Positions 53,993 to 62,650 of a DNA stretch of 64,000 bases are shown here, in pieces (the stretch's first letter is position 1; each line of letters starts with the position of its first letter). The notes below the pieces were generated by a model. The model was not told the origin of the DNA. It saw nothing but the letters and a program-made list of their open reading frames with translations, and ran no database searches. The stretch covers positions 362,770-426,769 of the forward strand of contig NZ_AQXB01000001.1 in the NCBI RefSeq assembly GCF_000375365.1. Reading direction: 5' to 3'. The position numbers were made by a program, and so were the translations under genes. This DNA is from Corynebacterium mastitidis DSM 44356. Lineage in GTDB: Bacteria; Actinomycetota; Actinomycetes; Mycobacteriales; Mycobacteriaceae.

Positions 53993-54020
53993 TTTGCCCC
54001 GCCACCGCCCGCCTTATACT
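53993..54020 (+). promoter_or_regulatory. Strong leaderless promoter of the asparaginase gene
   Basis: -35 TTTGCC (53993-53998), 16-nt spacer, -10 TATACT (54015-54020), then 6 nt to the ATG at 54027. Both hexamers are close to consensus. Confidence 0.65.
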
Positions 54021-54026
54021 CGGATT

Positions 54027-55064
54027 ATGAGAATCCCCCTCCGCACCGTCGCGGCGCTCGCGGCCGCCCTCGGGCTGCTCACCGCCTGCTCCCACTCCTC
54101 CGATTCCGCCCCTGGCGACCACGAGGCCCAGGCCCAGGACCTCGCCGGGCGCGTGGTGGTCCTCACCACCGGCGGCACCATCGCCAGCACCGCCGACGAG
54201 ACGGGAGCCCTGGTGCCCACCGTCTCCGGCGCACAGCTCATCGACTCCGTGCGCGACCGCCTCGGCCCCGACCTCGACGTCCAGGTGCGCGAGATCGCCC
54301 AACTGGACTCCTCCGCCATGACCTTCCGGGACACGGACACCATCCTGCGCTCCATCCACGAGGCGCTGCGCGACCCGGAGGTCAGCGGCGTGGTGGTCAC
54401 CCACGGCACCGACTCCATGGAGGAGACCGCCGTGGCCGCCGATGCCTTCCGCCCCGACACCCGGCCCATCGTGCTCACCGGCGCGATGAAGCCCGCCGAC
54501 GATCCCCGCCCCGACGGCCCCGATAACCTCGCCCAGGCGATCCGGCTGGCGGCTAACAAGGAGACCGAGCCCGGGGCGCACATCGCCTTCGGCGGCGCCA
54601 CCTACCCGGCGCGCGCCACGTACAAGTCCCACACCACCGACGTGGACGGCTTCGCCCGCAACACCCCCGAGTCCTCCTCCCATCCCGCCCCACTGCCGCT
54701 GACCCCGCTGGAGTCCACGCACGTGGAGATCGTGGCGGCCTACCCCGGCGCGCCCCGCGCGCTCATCGACTCCGCCGTGGAACGCGGCGCGCAGGGCCTG
54801 GTGATCCAGGGCATGGGCGCGGGCAACGTGGGCGGGGAACTCGCCGCCGCGATGACCGACGCCCTAGCGCGGGGCGTGGCCGTGGTGATGAGCACCCGCG
54901 TACCGGAGGGCAGCGTGGAGGCCGCCTACGGGGGCGCGGGCGGCGGGGCCACCCTGCAGTCCCAGGGCGTGATCAGCTCCGGGTACCTGCGGCCCGCCCA
55001 GGCCCGCGTGCTGCTCGCGGCGGCCCTGGCCACCGGCACGGACCCGGCGGTGCTGTTCTCCTAG
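54027..55064 (+). CDS. L-asparaginase, type II-like lipoprotein
   Basis: A 345-residue extracytoplasmic asparaginase. The lipobox LLTAC gives Cys21 as the anchor. The catalytic motifs are [11 protein letters not shown] (first Thr) and [13 protein letters not shown] (second Thr, Asp). It releases ammonia and aspartate from asparagine outside the membrane. Start ATG 54027 is leaderless; an upstream in-frame ATG at 53994 would sit in the promoter. It converges on proA with a 4-nt overlap. Confidence 0.9.
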   Translation: MRIPLRTVAALAAALGLLTACSHSSDSAPGDHEAQAQDLAGRVVVLTTGGTIASTADETGALVPTVSGAQLIDSVRDRLGPDLDVQVREIAQLDSSAMTFRDTDTILRSIHEALRDPEVSGVVVTHGTDSMEETAVAADAFRPDTRPIVLTGAMKPADDPRPDGPDNLAQAIRLAANKETEPGAHIAFGGATYPARATYKSHTTDVDGFARNTPESSSHPAPLPLTPLESTHVEIVAAYPGAPRALIDSAVERGAQGLVIQGMGAGNVGGELAAAMTDALARGVAVVMSTRVPEGSVEAAYGGAGGGATLQSQGVISSGYLRPAQARVLLAAALATGTDPAVLFS

Positions 55065-56326
55065 GGGCGCACCTGGCCGTTGCCCTCGAGGATCCACTTG
55101 GTGCTGGTGAGCTCCGGCAGCGCCATGGGTCCGCGGGCGTGGAGCTTCTGGGTGGAGATGCCGATCTCCGCGCCCATGCCGTACACCTCGCCGTCGGTAA
55201 AGGCGGTGGAGGCGTTGACCATCACGGCGGCGGCGTCCACCTCCTGCGCAAAGCGCTGCGCGGTGGCGTAGTTCTGGGTGGCAATGGCCTCGGTGTGCCC
55301 GGAGGACCAGCGCGCGATGTGGGCGATCGCGCCCGCCACGCCGTCCACCACGGCGGCCGCGATGTCCATGCTCAGGTACTCCTCTCCCCAGTCCTCGTCG
55401 GTGGCGGGAACCACGCCGTCGATCTGCTCGGGGTCGCCGTGGAGGGTCACCCCGGCGTCGCGGAAGGCGTCCAGGATGCGGCGCTGGGCCTCGGGGGCCA
55501 GGGCGGCGTCGATCAGCACCGTCTCGGTGGCGTTGCACACCGAGGGGCGGCGAGTCTTGCCGTTGAGCGCCATCTCGATCGCGGAGTCCAGGTCGGCCTC
55601 CGCGTCGATGTAGAAGTGGCAGTTGCCGGTGCCCGTCTCGATGGTGGGCACCGTGGCCCCGGTGACCACGGCGTCGATCAGGCGGGCGGAGCCGCGCGGG
55701 ATCACCACGTCCACCAGCCCCCGGGCGGTGATGAGGTCCTGCACGGAGTCGTGGCTCTCGCAGGGCAGAAGCTGCACGGCCTCGCGGGGCAGGCCGTGGG
55801 CCACCGCCACCTCCTGCAGGATCTCCACCAGGGCGGCGTTGGAGTGGCGGGCGGACTTCGAGCCGCGCAGCAGCGCCACGTTGCCGGACTTGAGCGCCAG
55901 GCCAAAGGCGTCCACGGTGACGTTGGGGCGGGCCTCATACACCATGCCCATCACGCCCAGCGGCACGCGCACCTGGCGCATCCTGATGCCGTTGGGCATC
56001 ACGCTGCCGCGCAGCACCTCCCCCACCGGGTCGGGCAGGCCCGCCACCTGGCGCAGGCCCCCCGCGATGCCCGCGATCCGATCCCCATCCAGGCGCAGGC
56101 GATCCAGCAGGGAATCCCCCATGCCCGCCTCACGCCCGGCGCGCACGTCGCGCTCGTTGGCCTGGATGACGCGCTCGGCCCCCTCCTCGACCGCCCGCGC
56201 GGCGGCCAGCAGGACCTCGTTCTTCTGCGCGGAGGTCAGCCCGGCGATCTTCGGGGCGGCCTCCTTGGCCGCCCGTGCCTTGGCGAGGACCTCTGCGCGC
56301 TCTGACTCACGAGTATTGGGTTCCAT
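55061..56326 (-). CDS. proA: Gamma-glutamyl phosphate reductase
   Basis: A 421-residue enzyme of the aldehyde-dehydrogenase superfamily, second step of proline synthesis. The catalytic cysteine is in [28 protein letters not shown] and [16 protein letters not shown] belong to the NADPH and substrate sites. It is the partner of ProB, four genes upstream in the same direction with the hypothetical gene and the broken dehydrogenase between. Confidence 0.96.
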   Translation of the reverse strand: MEPNTRESERAEVLAKARAAKEAAPKIAGLTSAQKNEVLLAAARAVEEGAERVIQANERDVRAGREAGMGDSLLDRLRLDGDRIAGIAGGLRQVAGLPDPVGEVLRGSVMPNGIRMRQVRVPLGVMGMVYEARPNVTVDAFGLALKSGNVALLRGSKSARHSNAALVEILQEVAVAHGLPREAVQLLPCESHDSVQDLITARGLVDVVIPRGSARLIDAVVTGATVPTIETGTGNCHFYIDAEADLDSAIEMALNGKTRRPSVCNATETVLIDAALAPEAQRRILDAFRDAGVTLHGDPEQIDGVVPATDEDWGEEYLSMDIAAAVVDGVAGAIAHIARWSSGHTEAIATQNYATAQRFAQEVDAAAVMVNASTAFTDGEVYGMGAEIGISTQKLHARGPMALPELTSTKWILEGNGQVRP

Positions 56327-56353
56327 GCCACGCGAGTGTACCGAAGCCCCGGG

Positions 56354-57346
56354 CTACTCCTCGGCGCGGCGAGCCTCCCCGCCCGGATCGGCGCCGCCCC
56401 GCTCCGGCCGCCCCGGCCGCGCCACCGGGGTATCGTCCTCGCGCGGCGTGAGGCGACCGCCCTCGCTCCTCCAGCGCTGCCGGGTGCGACGCGCCTTGCG
56501 GGCCCGGCGCAGCGAGACGACGCCCACCACCAGGCCCACGAGTATGGGAAACCAGATCTTCTCGTGCTCCACGATCACCTTGACCCAGTCCGGCACCGTG
56601 ATGGACGGCCAGGGAATGTCCGGCCACGGTATCCGGGGCAGGGAAATATCGGGCCAGGGGATGGACACCGAGGGCAAGGAGACGTCCGGCCAGGGAATGC
56701 TGGGCAGCGAGTAGTCCGGGAGCAGGCTCAGCAGCCACTCGATGATCTTGCCTATCAGCGGCCCGATTACCAGCACCGCCACGGCCCACCCCGCCTTGCC
56801 CATGCCGCCCACCAGGGGATACACCAGGCGCTTCCACGAGGACTTCTCCATCGCCCGGTAATACTTCTCCGCCCTGGAACCGGCCGGGGGAATGATGTCC
56901 ACGGTGCCGCCGTCGGCGTCCTCCACGTAGGCGGCCTTGAGCCAGCGGTCGAAGAACCCCGTCTCTATCCGCAGCCGGGGCCGCGAGGGGGCGAGCAGGA
57001 TGGTGGTGTACTCCTCGTCCTTGGGGGCTTTCCCGGTGACCAGGGAGATCTTCTTCTCGTTCATGCTCTTCAGGCGGGCCACCACCACGCCCTCGCGGCG
57101 CACCACGATGCCGGGGAACATCGCGTCAACCTTCTCCTTCAGCTCCGCCTCGGAGCCGTCCCCGTCCCCGGAATCCTCCTCATCGTCCGAGTCCTTCGCG
57201 GCGGGGAACCCCGGGTCCACCTCCCGCAGTTGTTGCTCCGACCCCACGTACACTCGAATCTCCCCCAGCTCCGGGTGGTCGAGGCTCCACTCCTCCGGGC
57301 CCTGGGCGGGTTCCTCGCTGTTCTCGACGCTCTCCGGGCTGCTCAT
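56354..57346 (-). CDS. Membrane protein with Pro/Trp repeats, function unknown
   Basis: A 330-residue protein. The N-terminal half is soluble and acidic (DSDDEEDSGDGDGSE at about 52-66); then come a membrane helix (about 186-205), a region of Pro-Trp repeats (IPWPDVSLPS, IPWPDISLP, IPWPDIPWP), a second helix (about 265-280) and a basic tail. The repeats lie between the two helices and would stand outside the membrane. I do not recognise the family; the gene lies inside the conserved proA-proB region. The ATG at 57346 opens the reading frame. Confidence 0.65.
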   Translation of the reverse strand: MSSPESVENSEEPAQGPEEWSLDHPELGEIRVYVGSEQQLREVDPGFPAAKDSDDEEDSGDGDGSEAELKEKVDAMFPGIVVRREGVVVARLKSMNEKKISLVTGKAPKDEEYTTILLAPSRPRLRIETGFFDRWLKAAYVEDADGGTVDIIPPAGSRAEKYYRAMEKSSWKRLVYPLVGGMGKAGWAVAVLVIGPLIGKIIEWLLSLLPDYSLPSIPWPDVSLPSVSIPWPDISLPRIPWPDIPWPSITVPDWVKVIVEHEKIWFPILVGLVVGVVSLRRARKARRTRQRWRSEGGRLTPREDDTPVARPGRPERGGADPGGEARRAEE

Positions 57347-57416
57347 GCGGGCAGGGTAACACAGCCCACAGGAGGGCGCCGGGTGGAGTCGTTGTGGGGC
57401 GAGGGGCGCAGAGGCC

Positions 57417-58337
57417 TCAGTACCCCGCCTCCGGGTCGAACTCCGTCTCCATGCGCTCCCCCGCCTCGTACCGCTCGGCGTTGCGCACCGCCAGCGCCCC
57501 CAGGCGCTCCTTCATGATGGGGATCGTGTTCGTGGTGTGCGGGGTGATCAGGCAGTTGTCCAGCCCCCACAGCGGGTGGTCGTCCGGCAGCGGCTCCGGC
57601 TCCATGACGTCCAGGCCCGCCCCGGCGATGCTTCCCTTACGCAGGGCGGCCACGAGGTCGTCGGTGACCACCAGTCCGCCGCGCCCGGCGTTGACGAGGA
57701 AGGCGGTGGGCCTCATGCGCTCCAGCACGGCGGCGTCGATCATGCCGTGGGTCTGCTCGGTGAGCGGCGCGAGGAGCGCCACGAAGTCCGCGCGGCCCCA
57801 CTGGGAGGGGTCGGCGCGCAGGTCGTCGATGGGGAGCGTCTCGTGTGCCCCGGGCACGGGGCGCCCGGACCTGTTCACCGCGATCACGCGGCACCCGAAG
57901 GGCTCCAGCATCTCGATGAGGCGCGCGCCGATGCCCCCGGCCCCCACGATCATCACGGTCTTGTCCGCGTAGAGGAACTGGGATTCTTACTGCATCGTCT
58001 TCGCGGCGCTCCACGAGGCACGCGCGGTGACCAGCTTGTACATGTGCGCCGCCCCGAGCATGAGGCCCAGGGTTCCCTCCGCCACGGAGTCGGCGTAGAG
58101 CCCCGCCGCGTTCGCCCACCGCACCCGGGGGCTCAGCAGCCCGGCCTCGCGCAGGCCGTCCACACCGGCCATGGCCGTCTGCACGTAGCGCACCGTGGGC
58201 GGCAGGTCCGGGAAATCCTCGGGCCCGCCGTTGAACACCAGGCACTCCGCGCGGTCGAGGTCGGTGTGCTCGTGCCCGGCGCCCGTCAGGGCCTCCACGA
58301 CCGCCTCCCAGGGCCTGGGCAGCATGGTAAATTTCAT
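57417..58337 (-). pseudogene. D-2-hydroxyacid dehydrogenase interrupted by an in-frame stop
   Basis: A 306-codon gene of normal length for this NAD-dependent dehydrogenase family, except that codon 117 is TAA (57987-57989). Both halves are in the same frame: first MKFTMLPRPWEAVVEAL...SWSAAKTMQ, then after the stop ESQFLYADKTVMIVGAGGIGARL (the Rossmann GxGxxG). One base change from CAA or GAA would restore it. An internal ATG at 57956 could at most give the NAD-binding half. Its homolog between proA and proB is usual in corynebacteria. Either a true recent nonsense mutation or a sequencing error. Confidence 0.9.
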
Positions 58338-58357
58338 GGCTTCCTCCTCTTCCGCTT

Positions 58358-59461
58358 CTAACCGCGCGCCGCGAAGTAGGAGAGGTAGTCTGTGTGCACC
58401 ACGGCCCTGCGCTGCTCCTCCGCCAGCTCCGAGGTCTTTTTCCCGATCATCCCCTGCAGGCTAGACGCGGGGTAGCCCACCTCGCCGCGCCCCACGATCT
58501 CGTCGGACTCGTCCACGATGTCCACGATCTGCCCGGCGTCGAAGTCCCCCAGCACCTCGGTGATGCCCACCGGCAGCAGGGAGGTGCCGCCGGAGCGCAC
58601 GGCCTGGGCCGCCCCGGCGTCGATACGCAGCTTGCCCGCGGTGTCCGCCGCGTAGAGCGCCCAGAACTTCCACGCGGAGAGCCGGTTGTCCTTGGGGTGA
58701 AAGACCGTGCCCACCTGGGCGGTGTCCAGTGCCTGGCTTATCGACGCCGTGGAGGCCATCAGCACCGGGACCCCGCCCCGGGAGGCCAGGCGCGCGGCGG
58801 AGAGCTTGGAGGCCATGCCCCCGGTGCCCACGGAGCCGCCGTCTCCCGCGTCGATCCCCTCCAGGTCTGCGGCGCTGCGCACCTCCGGGATGAACCGCGC
58901 CCCCGGCTCCGCGGGGTTGCGGTCGTACAGGCCGTCCACGTCCGAGAGCAGGATCAGCGCGTCCGCCCACACGAGGTGGGCCACCAGGGCGGAGAGGCGG
59001 TCGTTGTCCCCGAAGTGAAACTCCGAGGTGGCCACGGTGTCGTTCTCATTGATGATCGGCACGGTGCCCATCTGCCGCAGGCGGTCGATGGTGCGCTGGG
59101 CGTTGCGGGCGCGGTCGCGCACCCCGATGTCCCCCGCGGTGAGCAGCACCTGGGCCACCGTCCGGCCGTAGCGGGCAAAGGACTTCCCCCACTCGTGGGC
59201 CAGCTCCACCTGCCCCACGGCGGCGGCGGCCTGCTTGGTGGCCAGGTCGGTGGGGCGCTGCTTGAGGCCCAGCGGCCCCATGCCCGCCGCCACGGCACCG
59301 GAGGACACCACGATCACGTCCGTGTCCCGCCCCATGCGGGCGGTGAGAGCATCCACGATCTCGTCCAACCGGGACGTGTCCACGGTGTGGGCCTCATTGG
59401 TGAGGGACGAAGACCCAATCTTGACTACGATGCGCTTGGCGTTAGCAAGATATTGTCTCAT
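58358..59461 (-). CDS. proB: Glutamate 5-kinase
   Basis: A 367-residue kinase, first step of proline synthesis. The amino-acid-kinase domain holds [12 protein letters not shown] and [11 protein letters not shown], with [15 protein letters not shown] further on; the C-terminal PUA domain begins about [24 protein letters not shown]. Usually feedback-inhibited by proline through the kinase domain. ATG 59461 was chosen because the family starts here; GTG 59467 or 59479 are possible. It follows obg by 66 nt, so both may be one operon. Confidence 0.95.
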   Translation of the reverse strand: MRQYLANAKRIVVKIGSSSLTNEAHTVDTSRLDEIVDALTARMGRDTDVIVVSSGAVAAGMGPLGLKQRPTDLATKQAAAAVGQVELAHEWGKSFARYGRTVAQVLLTAGDIGVRDRARNAQRTIDRLRQMGTVPIINENDTVATSEFHFGDNDRLSALVAHLVWADALILLSDVDGLYDRNPAEPGARFIPEVRSAADLEGIDAGDGGSVGTGGMASKLSAARLASRGGVPVLMASTASISQALDTAQVGTVFHPKDNRLSAWKFWALYAADTAGKLRIDAGAAQAVRSGGTSLLPVGITEVLGDFDAGQIVDIVDESDEIVGRGEVGYPASSLQGMIGKKTSELAEEQRRAVVHTDYLSYFAARG

Positions 59462-59527
59462 GGGCACCCCATGGTACACGCCCGCGCCACGGTGTCACCG
59501 CGCCCCGGGGAAGGCACCAACGCTGCG

Positions 59528-61048
59528 CTAACCCTGCCAGCGCTCGCGCTCCGAGGGGCCCTCGTCCTCGTAATGGTATTCATCGATGAGGCCACGACGC
59601 GCCTGCGAGGCGCGCTTGCGCTCCGCGGCGGAGGCGCGGTGCGAGCGGTCCAGGCGCGGGTCGGTGCCGCGCGCCGTCATCACCATCTCGTCTCCCGCCG
59701 TGGTCAGCGGCTCCCACTCGAAGCTGACCTCACCGATGGTCACGGTCGCGCCCTCGTGCGCCCCGGCCTTGTACAGGGCGTCCTCCACCCCGGCGCGGGC
59801 CAGGCGGTCCGCCAGATAGCCCACGGCCTCGTCGTTTTCAAAGTCCGTCTGGGCGATCCAGCGCTGCGGCTTGCGGCCCAGCACGATGAACGCGCCCGGC
59901 TCCTCCGGGTCCGCCACGACCTCAAAGTCCTTGGTGCCCTTGCCCGCTCGGCCGCGCGCGTCCACCGCCTGGGGCCGGATGATCGCCTCCTGCTTCTTCT
60001 CCTTGGGGCGGGCCTTGCGGTCCGCCTCCACGATCTCCAGCAGCGCGTACTTCAGGGGGTCCAGGCCGCGCCGGGCCACCGCCGAGATGATGAACACGAG
60101 CCAGCCGAAGCGCTCCTCCAGCTCGGGCTTGACGAACTCCGCCAGCTCCTCCGCCTCGGGGACGTCCGCCTTGTTGAGCACCACGATGCGCGGGCGCTGG
60201 CGCAGATCGCCCAGGCCGGTATCCTGATCCAGCGCGGACTGGTAGGCGGCCAGCTCCTCCTCCAGCGCCTCGATGTCGGACACCGGATCGCGGCCCGACT
60301 CCAACGTGGCGGCGTCCACCACGTGCACCAGCACGGCGGTGCGCTCGATGTGGCGCAAAAAGTCCAACCCCAGGCCCTTGCCCTGGCTGGCGCCGGGGAT
60401 CAGACCGGGAACGTCCGCCATGGTGAAGGTCTGATTGCCCACGTTAACCACGCCGAGGTTGGGTTGCAGCGTGGTAAAGGGGTAGTCACCGATCTTGGGG
60501 CGCGCCGCGGACAGCACGGAGATCAGCGAGGACTTGCCCGCCGAGGGAAAGCCCACCAGCCCCACGTCCGCCACGGACTTCAGCTCCAGGATGAGGTCGC
60601 GCTCCTCCCCCGGCTCCCCCTTCAGAGCAAAGCCGGGGGCCTTGCGGTTGCGGCTGGCCAGGGCCGCGTTGCCCAGGCCGCCGTAGCCGCCGGTGGCGGC
60701 GATGAAACGCGAGCCCGGCGCGGTGAGGTCCGCCAGGGCCTCGCCGTCCTCGTCCAGCACCACGGTGCCCACCGGGACCTCCAGCACCAGGTCCTCGCCG
60801 CGCGCGCCGTTGCGGTGATCCCCCGCCCCGTTGGCCCCGCGCTTGGCCTTCAGGTGGGGGTGGAAGTGAAAGTCGAGGAGGGTGTGTACCTGCGTGGAGA
60901 CCTCCAGCACGATGTCCCCGCCGTGGCCGCCGTTGCCGCCGTCCGGGCCGCCCAGCGGCTTGAACTTCTCCCGGTGCACCGAGGCGGCACCGTGGCCGCC
61001 GTCGCCTGCGGAGCAGTGCAGGACCACACGGTCAATAAAGCGAGCCAT
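59528..61048 (-). CDS. obg: GTPase Obg/CgtA
   Basis: A 506-residue GTPase needed for large-subunit assembly and stress control. The glycine-rich Obg fold ([34 protein letters not shown]) is followed by the G domain with [19 protein letters not shown] and NKAD, and the C-terminal OCT domain (about 340-430). The charged tail is typical of actinobacterial Obg. The ATG at 61048 has AAGGGG upstream and a -10-like TATACC (61066-61071) beyond that. Confidence 0.97.
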   Translation of the reverse strand: MARFIDRVVLHCSAGDGGHGAASVHREKFKPLGGPDGGNGGHGGDIVLEVSTQVHTLLDFHFHPHLKAKRGANGAGDHRNGARGEDLVLEVPVGTVVLDEDGEALADLTAPGSRFIAATGGYGGLGNAALASRNRKAPGFALKGEPGEERDLILELKSVADVGLVGFPSAGKSSLISVLSAARPKIGDYPFTTLQPNLGVVNVGNQTFTMADVPGLIPGASQGKGLGLDFLRHIERTAVLVHVVDAATLESGRDPVSDIEALEEELAAYQSALDQDTGLGDLRQRPRIVVLNKADVPEAEELAEFVKPELEERFGWLVFIISAVARRGLDPLKYALLEIVEADRKARPKEKKQEAIIRPQAVDARGRAGKGTKDFEVVADPEEPGAFIVLGRKPQRWIAQTDFENDEAVGYLADRLARAGVEDALYKAGAHEGATVTIGEVSFEWEPLTTAGDEMVMTARGTDPRLDRSHRASAAERKRASQARRGLIDEYHYEDEGPSERERWQG

Positions 61049-61268
61049 AAGAATCGGTACCCCTTGGTATAGTGCGCAAACTAAAGCACTCCGATGCTAC
61101 CACCCCGCGCCGCGGGCCCCTCGCCCCTCCTGTCAGGATGCTTGCGCCCCGTAACGCGGCGGTACTGTTCTCTGGCAATCCCACGCCGACCCTTGTCCCG
61201 CCTCCCCTGCGGCCCCTAGCGTGGGACACGCACTGAACGCTTCAACTTCCGAAGGGACATGAGAACTT

Positions 61269-61595
61269 ATGAAGAAGACGACGCGACTCTTTGCCTCCGC
61301 CACTGCGGCGGCCGCCCTGAGCACCGGCGCCCTGGCCACCACCGCCTTGGCCGCGGAGGACGCCGCGACCGCTGAGAAGACGAACACCGCCGCGACCGCC
61401 ACCACGGCGGACACGACCCCGAAGAAGGCCTCCCCCGCCTCCGAACAGGAGCAGGCCGAGCTGACCGGCAAGCGCCTGGACAACGCCAAGAAGGGCGTGG
61501 ACACCGCCAAGGGCATCACCGACACCCTCGGCGGGCTGAAGGATCTGACCCTGGGCAACGCGGATGCCGAGGAGGACGAGACCGCCGAGGCCTAA
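61269..61595 (+). CDS. Small secreted Ala/Thr-rich protein
   Basis: A 108-residue exported protein: signal peptide with a KK start and cleavage probably after TTALA, then an Ala/Thr/Glu-rich part and one helical segment (about 62-95, EQAELTGKRLDNAKKGVDTAKGITDTL). GAAGGGACAT lies upstream of the ATG. It has its own terminator. It is inserted, in the opposite direction, between obg and rpmA. No family is recognised. Confidence 0.7.
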   Translation: MKKTTRLFASATAAAALSTGALATTALAAEDAATAEKTNTAATATTADTTPKKASPASEQEQAELTGKRLDNAKKGVDTAKGITDTLGGLKDLTLGNADAEEDETAEA

Positions 61596-61610
61596 GCACT
61601 CACCCGCCGC

Positions 61611-61654
61611 AACCCCGCCTGGTGCTCACTACCCGAAGCCCCGGGCGGGGTTTT
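61611..61654 (+). terminator. Terminator after the small secreted protein
   Basis: AACCCCGCC (61611-61619) pairs with GGCGGGGTT (61644-61652) and is followed by TT. The loop is long (24 nt) and has internal pairing potential. Confidence 0.6.
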
Positions 61655-61825
61655 GCTCTGCCCCCTTTCAAGGGGCCGCGCGTCCACGCCCCCATGTCCG
61701 TGCTCGTTGCTCGACCGTCAGCCACGGTCTCTCGCTGCACTTGAGCGGCCCGGCGTAGCGGCGACGCGGGCGGGAGGCGGCCATGCGACGCACGGCCTCC
61801 CACCGCCGCCTTCCCTATCGCGCAG

Positions 61826-61857
61826 AAAGGGACCCCGCCCGAAGGCGAGGCCCCTTT
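61826..61857 (-). terminator. Terminator of rplU-rpmA
   Basis: AAAGGGACCCCGCC (61826-61839) and GGCGAGGCCCCTTT (61844-61857) pair with two mismatches and a CGAA loop. It lies 16 nt past the rpmA stop, and the minus strand after the hairpin is CTGCG, so the T residues are within the stem. Confidence 0.7.
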
Positions 61858-61872
61858 GCCGGAAGGTATCCC

Positions 61873-62148
61873 TTACGCGGACGCGGCGGCCGGCTGCTCG
61901 GCCTCCACGATGTTCACCATGCGGCGGTTGCGCTTGATGGAGAACTGCACCGCACCCTCCTTGAGGGCGAAGAGCGTGTCGTCGCCACCGCGACCCACGT
62001 TCTCGCCGGGGTGGAACTTGGTGCCGCGCTGGCGCACCAGGATCTCGCCGGCGTTGACCTTCTGGCCGCCGAAACGCTTCACGCCGAGGCGCTTGGCATT
62101 TGAATCGCGACCGTTACTAGAGCTAGATGCACCCTTCTTGTGTGCCAT
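61873..62148 (-). CDS. rpmA: 50S ribosomal protein L27
   Basis: A 91-residue protein reaching the peptidyl transferase centre with its N-terminus. [29 protein letters not shown] is diagnostic. No N-terminal pre-sequence of the Firmicutes type. It lies 30 nt after rplU in the same operon. Confidence 0.98.
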   Translation of the reverse strand: MAHKKGASSSSNGRDSNAKRLGVKRFGGQKVNAGEILVRQRGTKFHPGENVGRGGDDTLFALKEGAVQFSIKRNRRMVNIVEAEQPAAASA

Positions 62149-62178
62149 GTGGGTTTGCCTCCCTCGCTAAAAGCTTGA

Positions 62179-62484
62179 TTACTTGACGCCGGTGACCTTG
62201 AGCACGGTCAGCTGCTGGCGGTGACCCTGACGGACCTTGTAGCCGGTCTTGTTCTTGTACTTCAGAATCTTGATCTTCGGGCCCTTGGTGTGCTCGACGA
62301 TCTCCGCGGAGACCTGCACGCCCTCAAGCTCGGAAGCGTTGGACTTAATATCGGCGCCATCGACGAGCAGAATCGGGGTGAGAGCCACGGACGAACCCGG
62401 CTCACCCTCGATCTTCTCGACCTTGACGAGGTCACCTTCGGCAACCTTGTACTGCTTTCCGCCGGTCTTGACGATCGCGTACAT
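62179..62484 (-). CDS. rplU: 50S ribosomal protein L21
   Basis: A 101-residue 23S rRNA-binding protein. [18 protein letters not shown] opens it, and the C-terminus [23 protein letters not shown] is as in the family. The ATG at 62484 has GGAGG upstream. The leader carries a perfect hairpin (62516-62535). Confidence 0.98.
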   Translation of the reverse strand: MYAIVKTGGKQYKVAEGDLVKVEKIEGEPGSSVALTPILLVDGADIKSNASELEGVQVSAEIVEHTKGPKIKILKYKNKTGYKVRQGHRQQLTVLKVTGVK

Positions 62485-62515
62485 CGGAGGGCTACCCCTT
62501 ATCTGGTATCTCGGC

Positions 62516-62535
62516 TCAGGCCCTGGCGGGCCTGA
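62516..62535 (-). promoter_or_regulatory. rplU leader hairpin
   Basis: TCAGGCCC (62516-62523) pairs with GGGCCTGA (62528-62535) around a 4-nt loop, 32 nt upstream of the rplU ATG and in its leader. It has no T-tract, so it is unlikely to be the rne terminator. It may take part in ribosomal-protein feedback. Confidence 0.5.
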
Positions 62536-62650
62536 CATGGACAGGTACTCAATTGCTTCGGAGCGCTGACATCACACAGACAGGTGGAAAAGGCCCCAAA
62601 ACAGCGACTGTGAAAGGTTACCCTGCCACAGCCGCCGAACACAAACCGGC

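Noticed and set aside
58394-61072. An 892-codon plus-strand frame opposite proB and obg
   Set aside because: Antisense shadow of two certain housekeeping genes.
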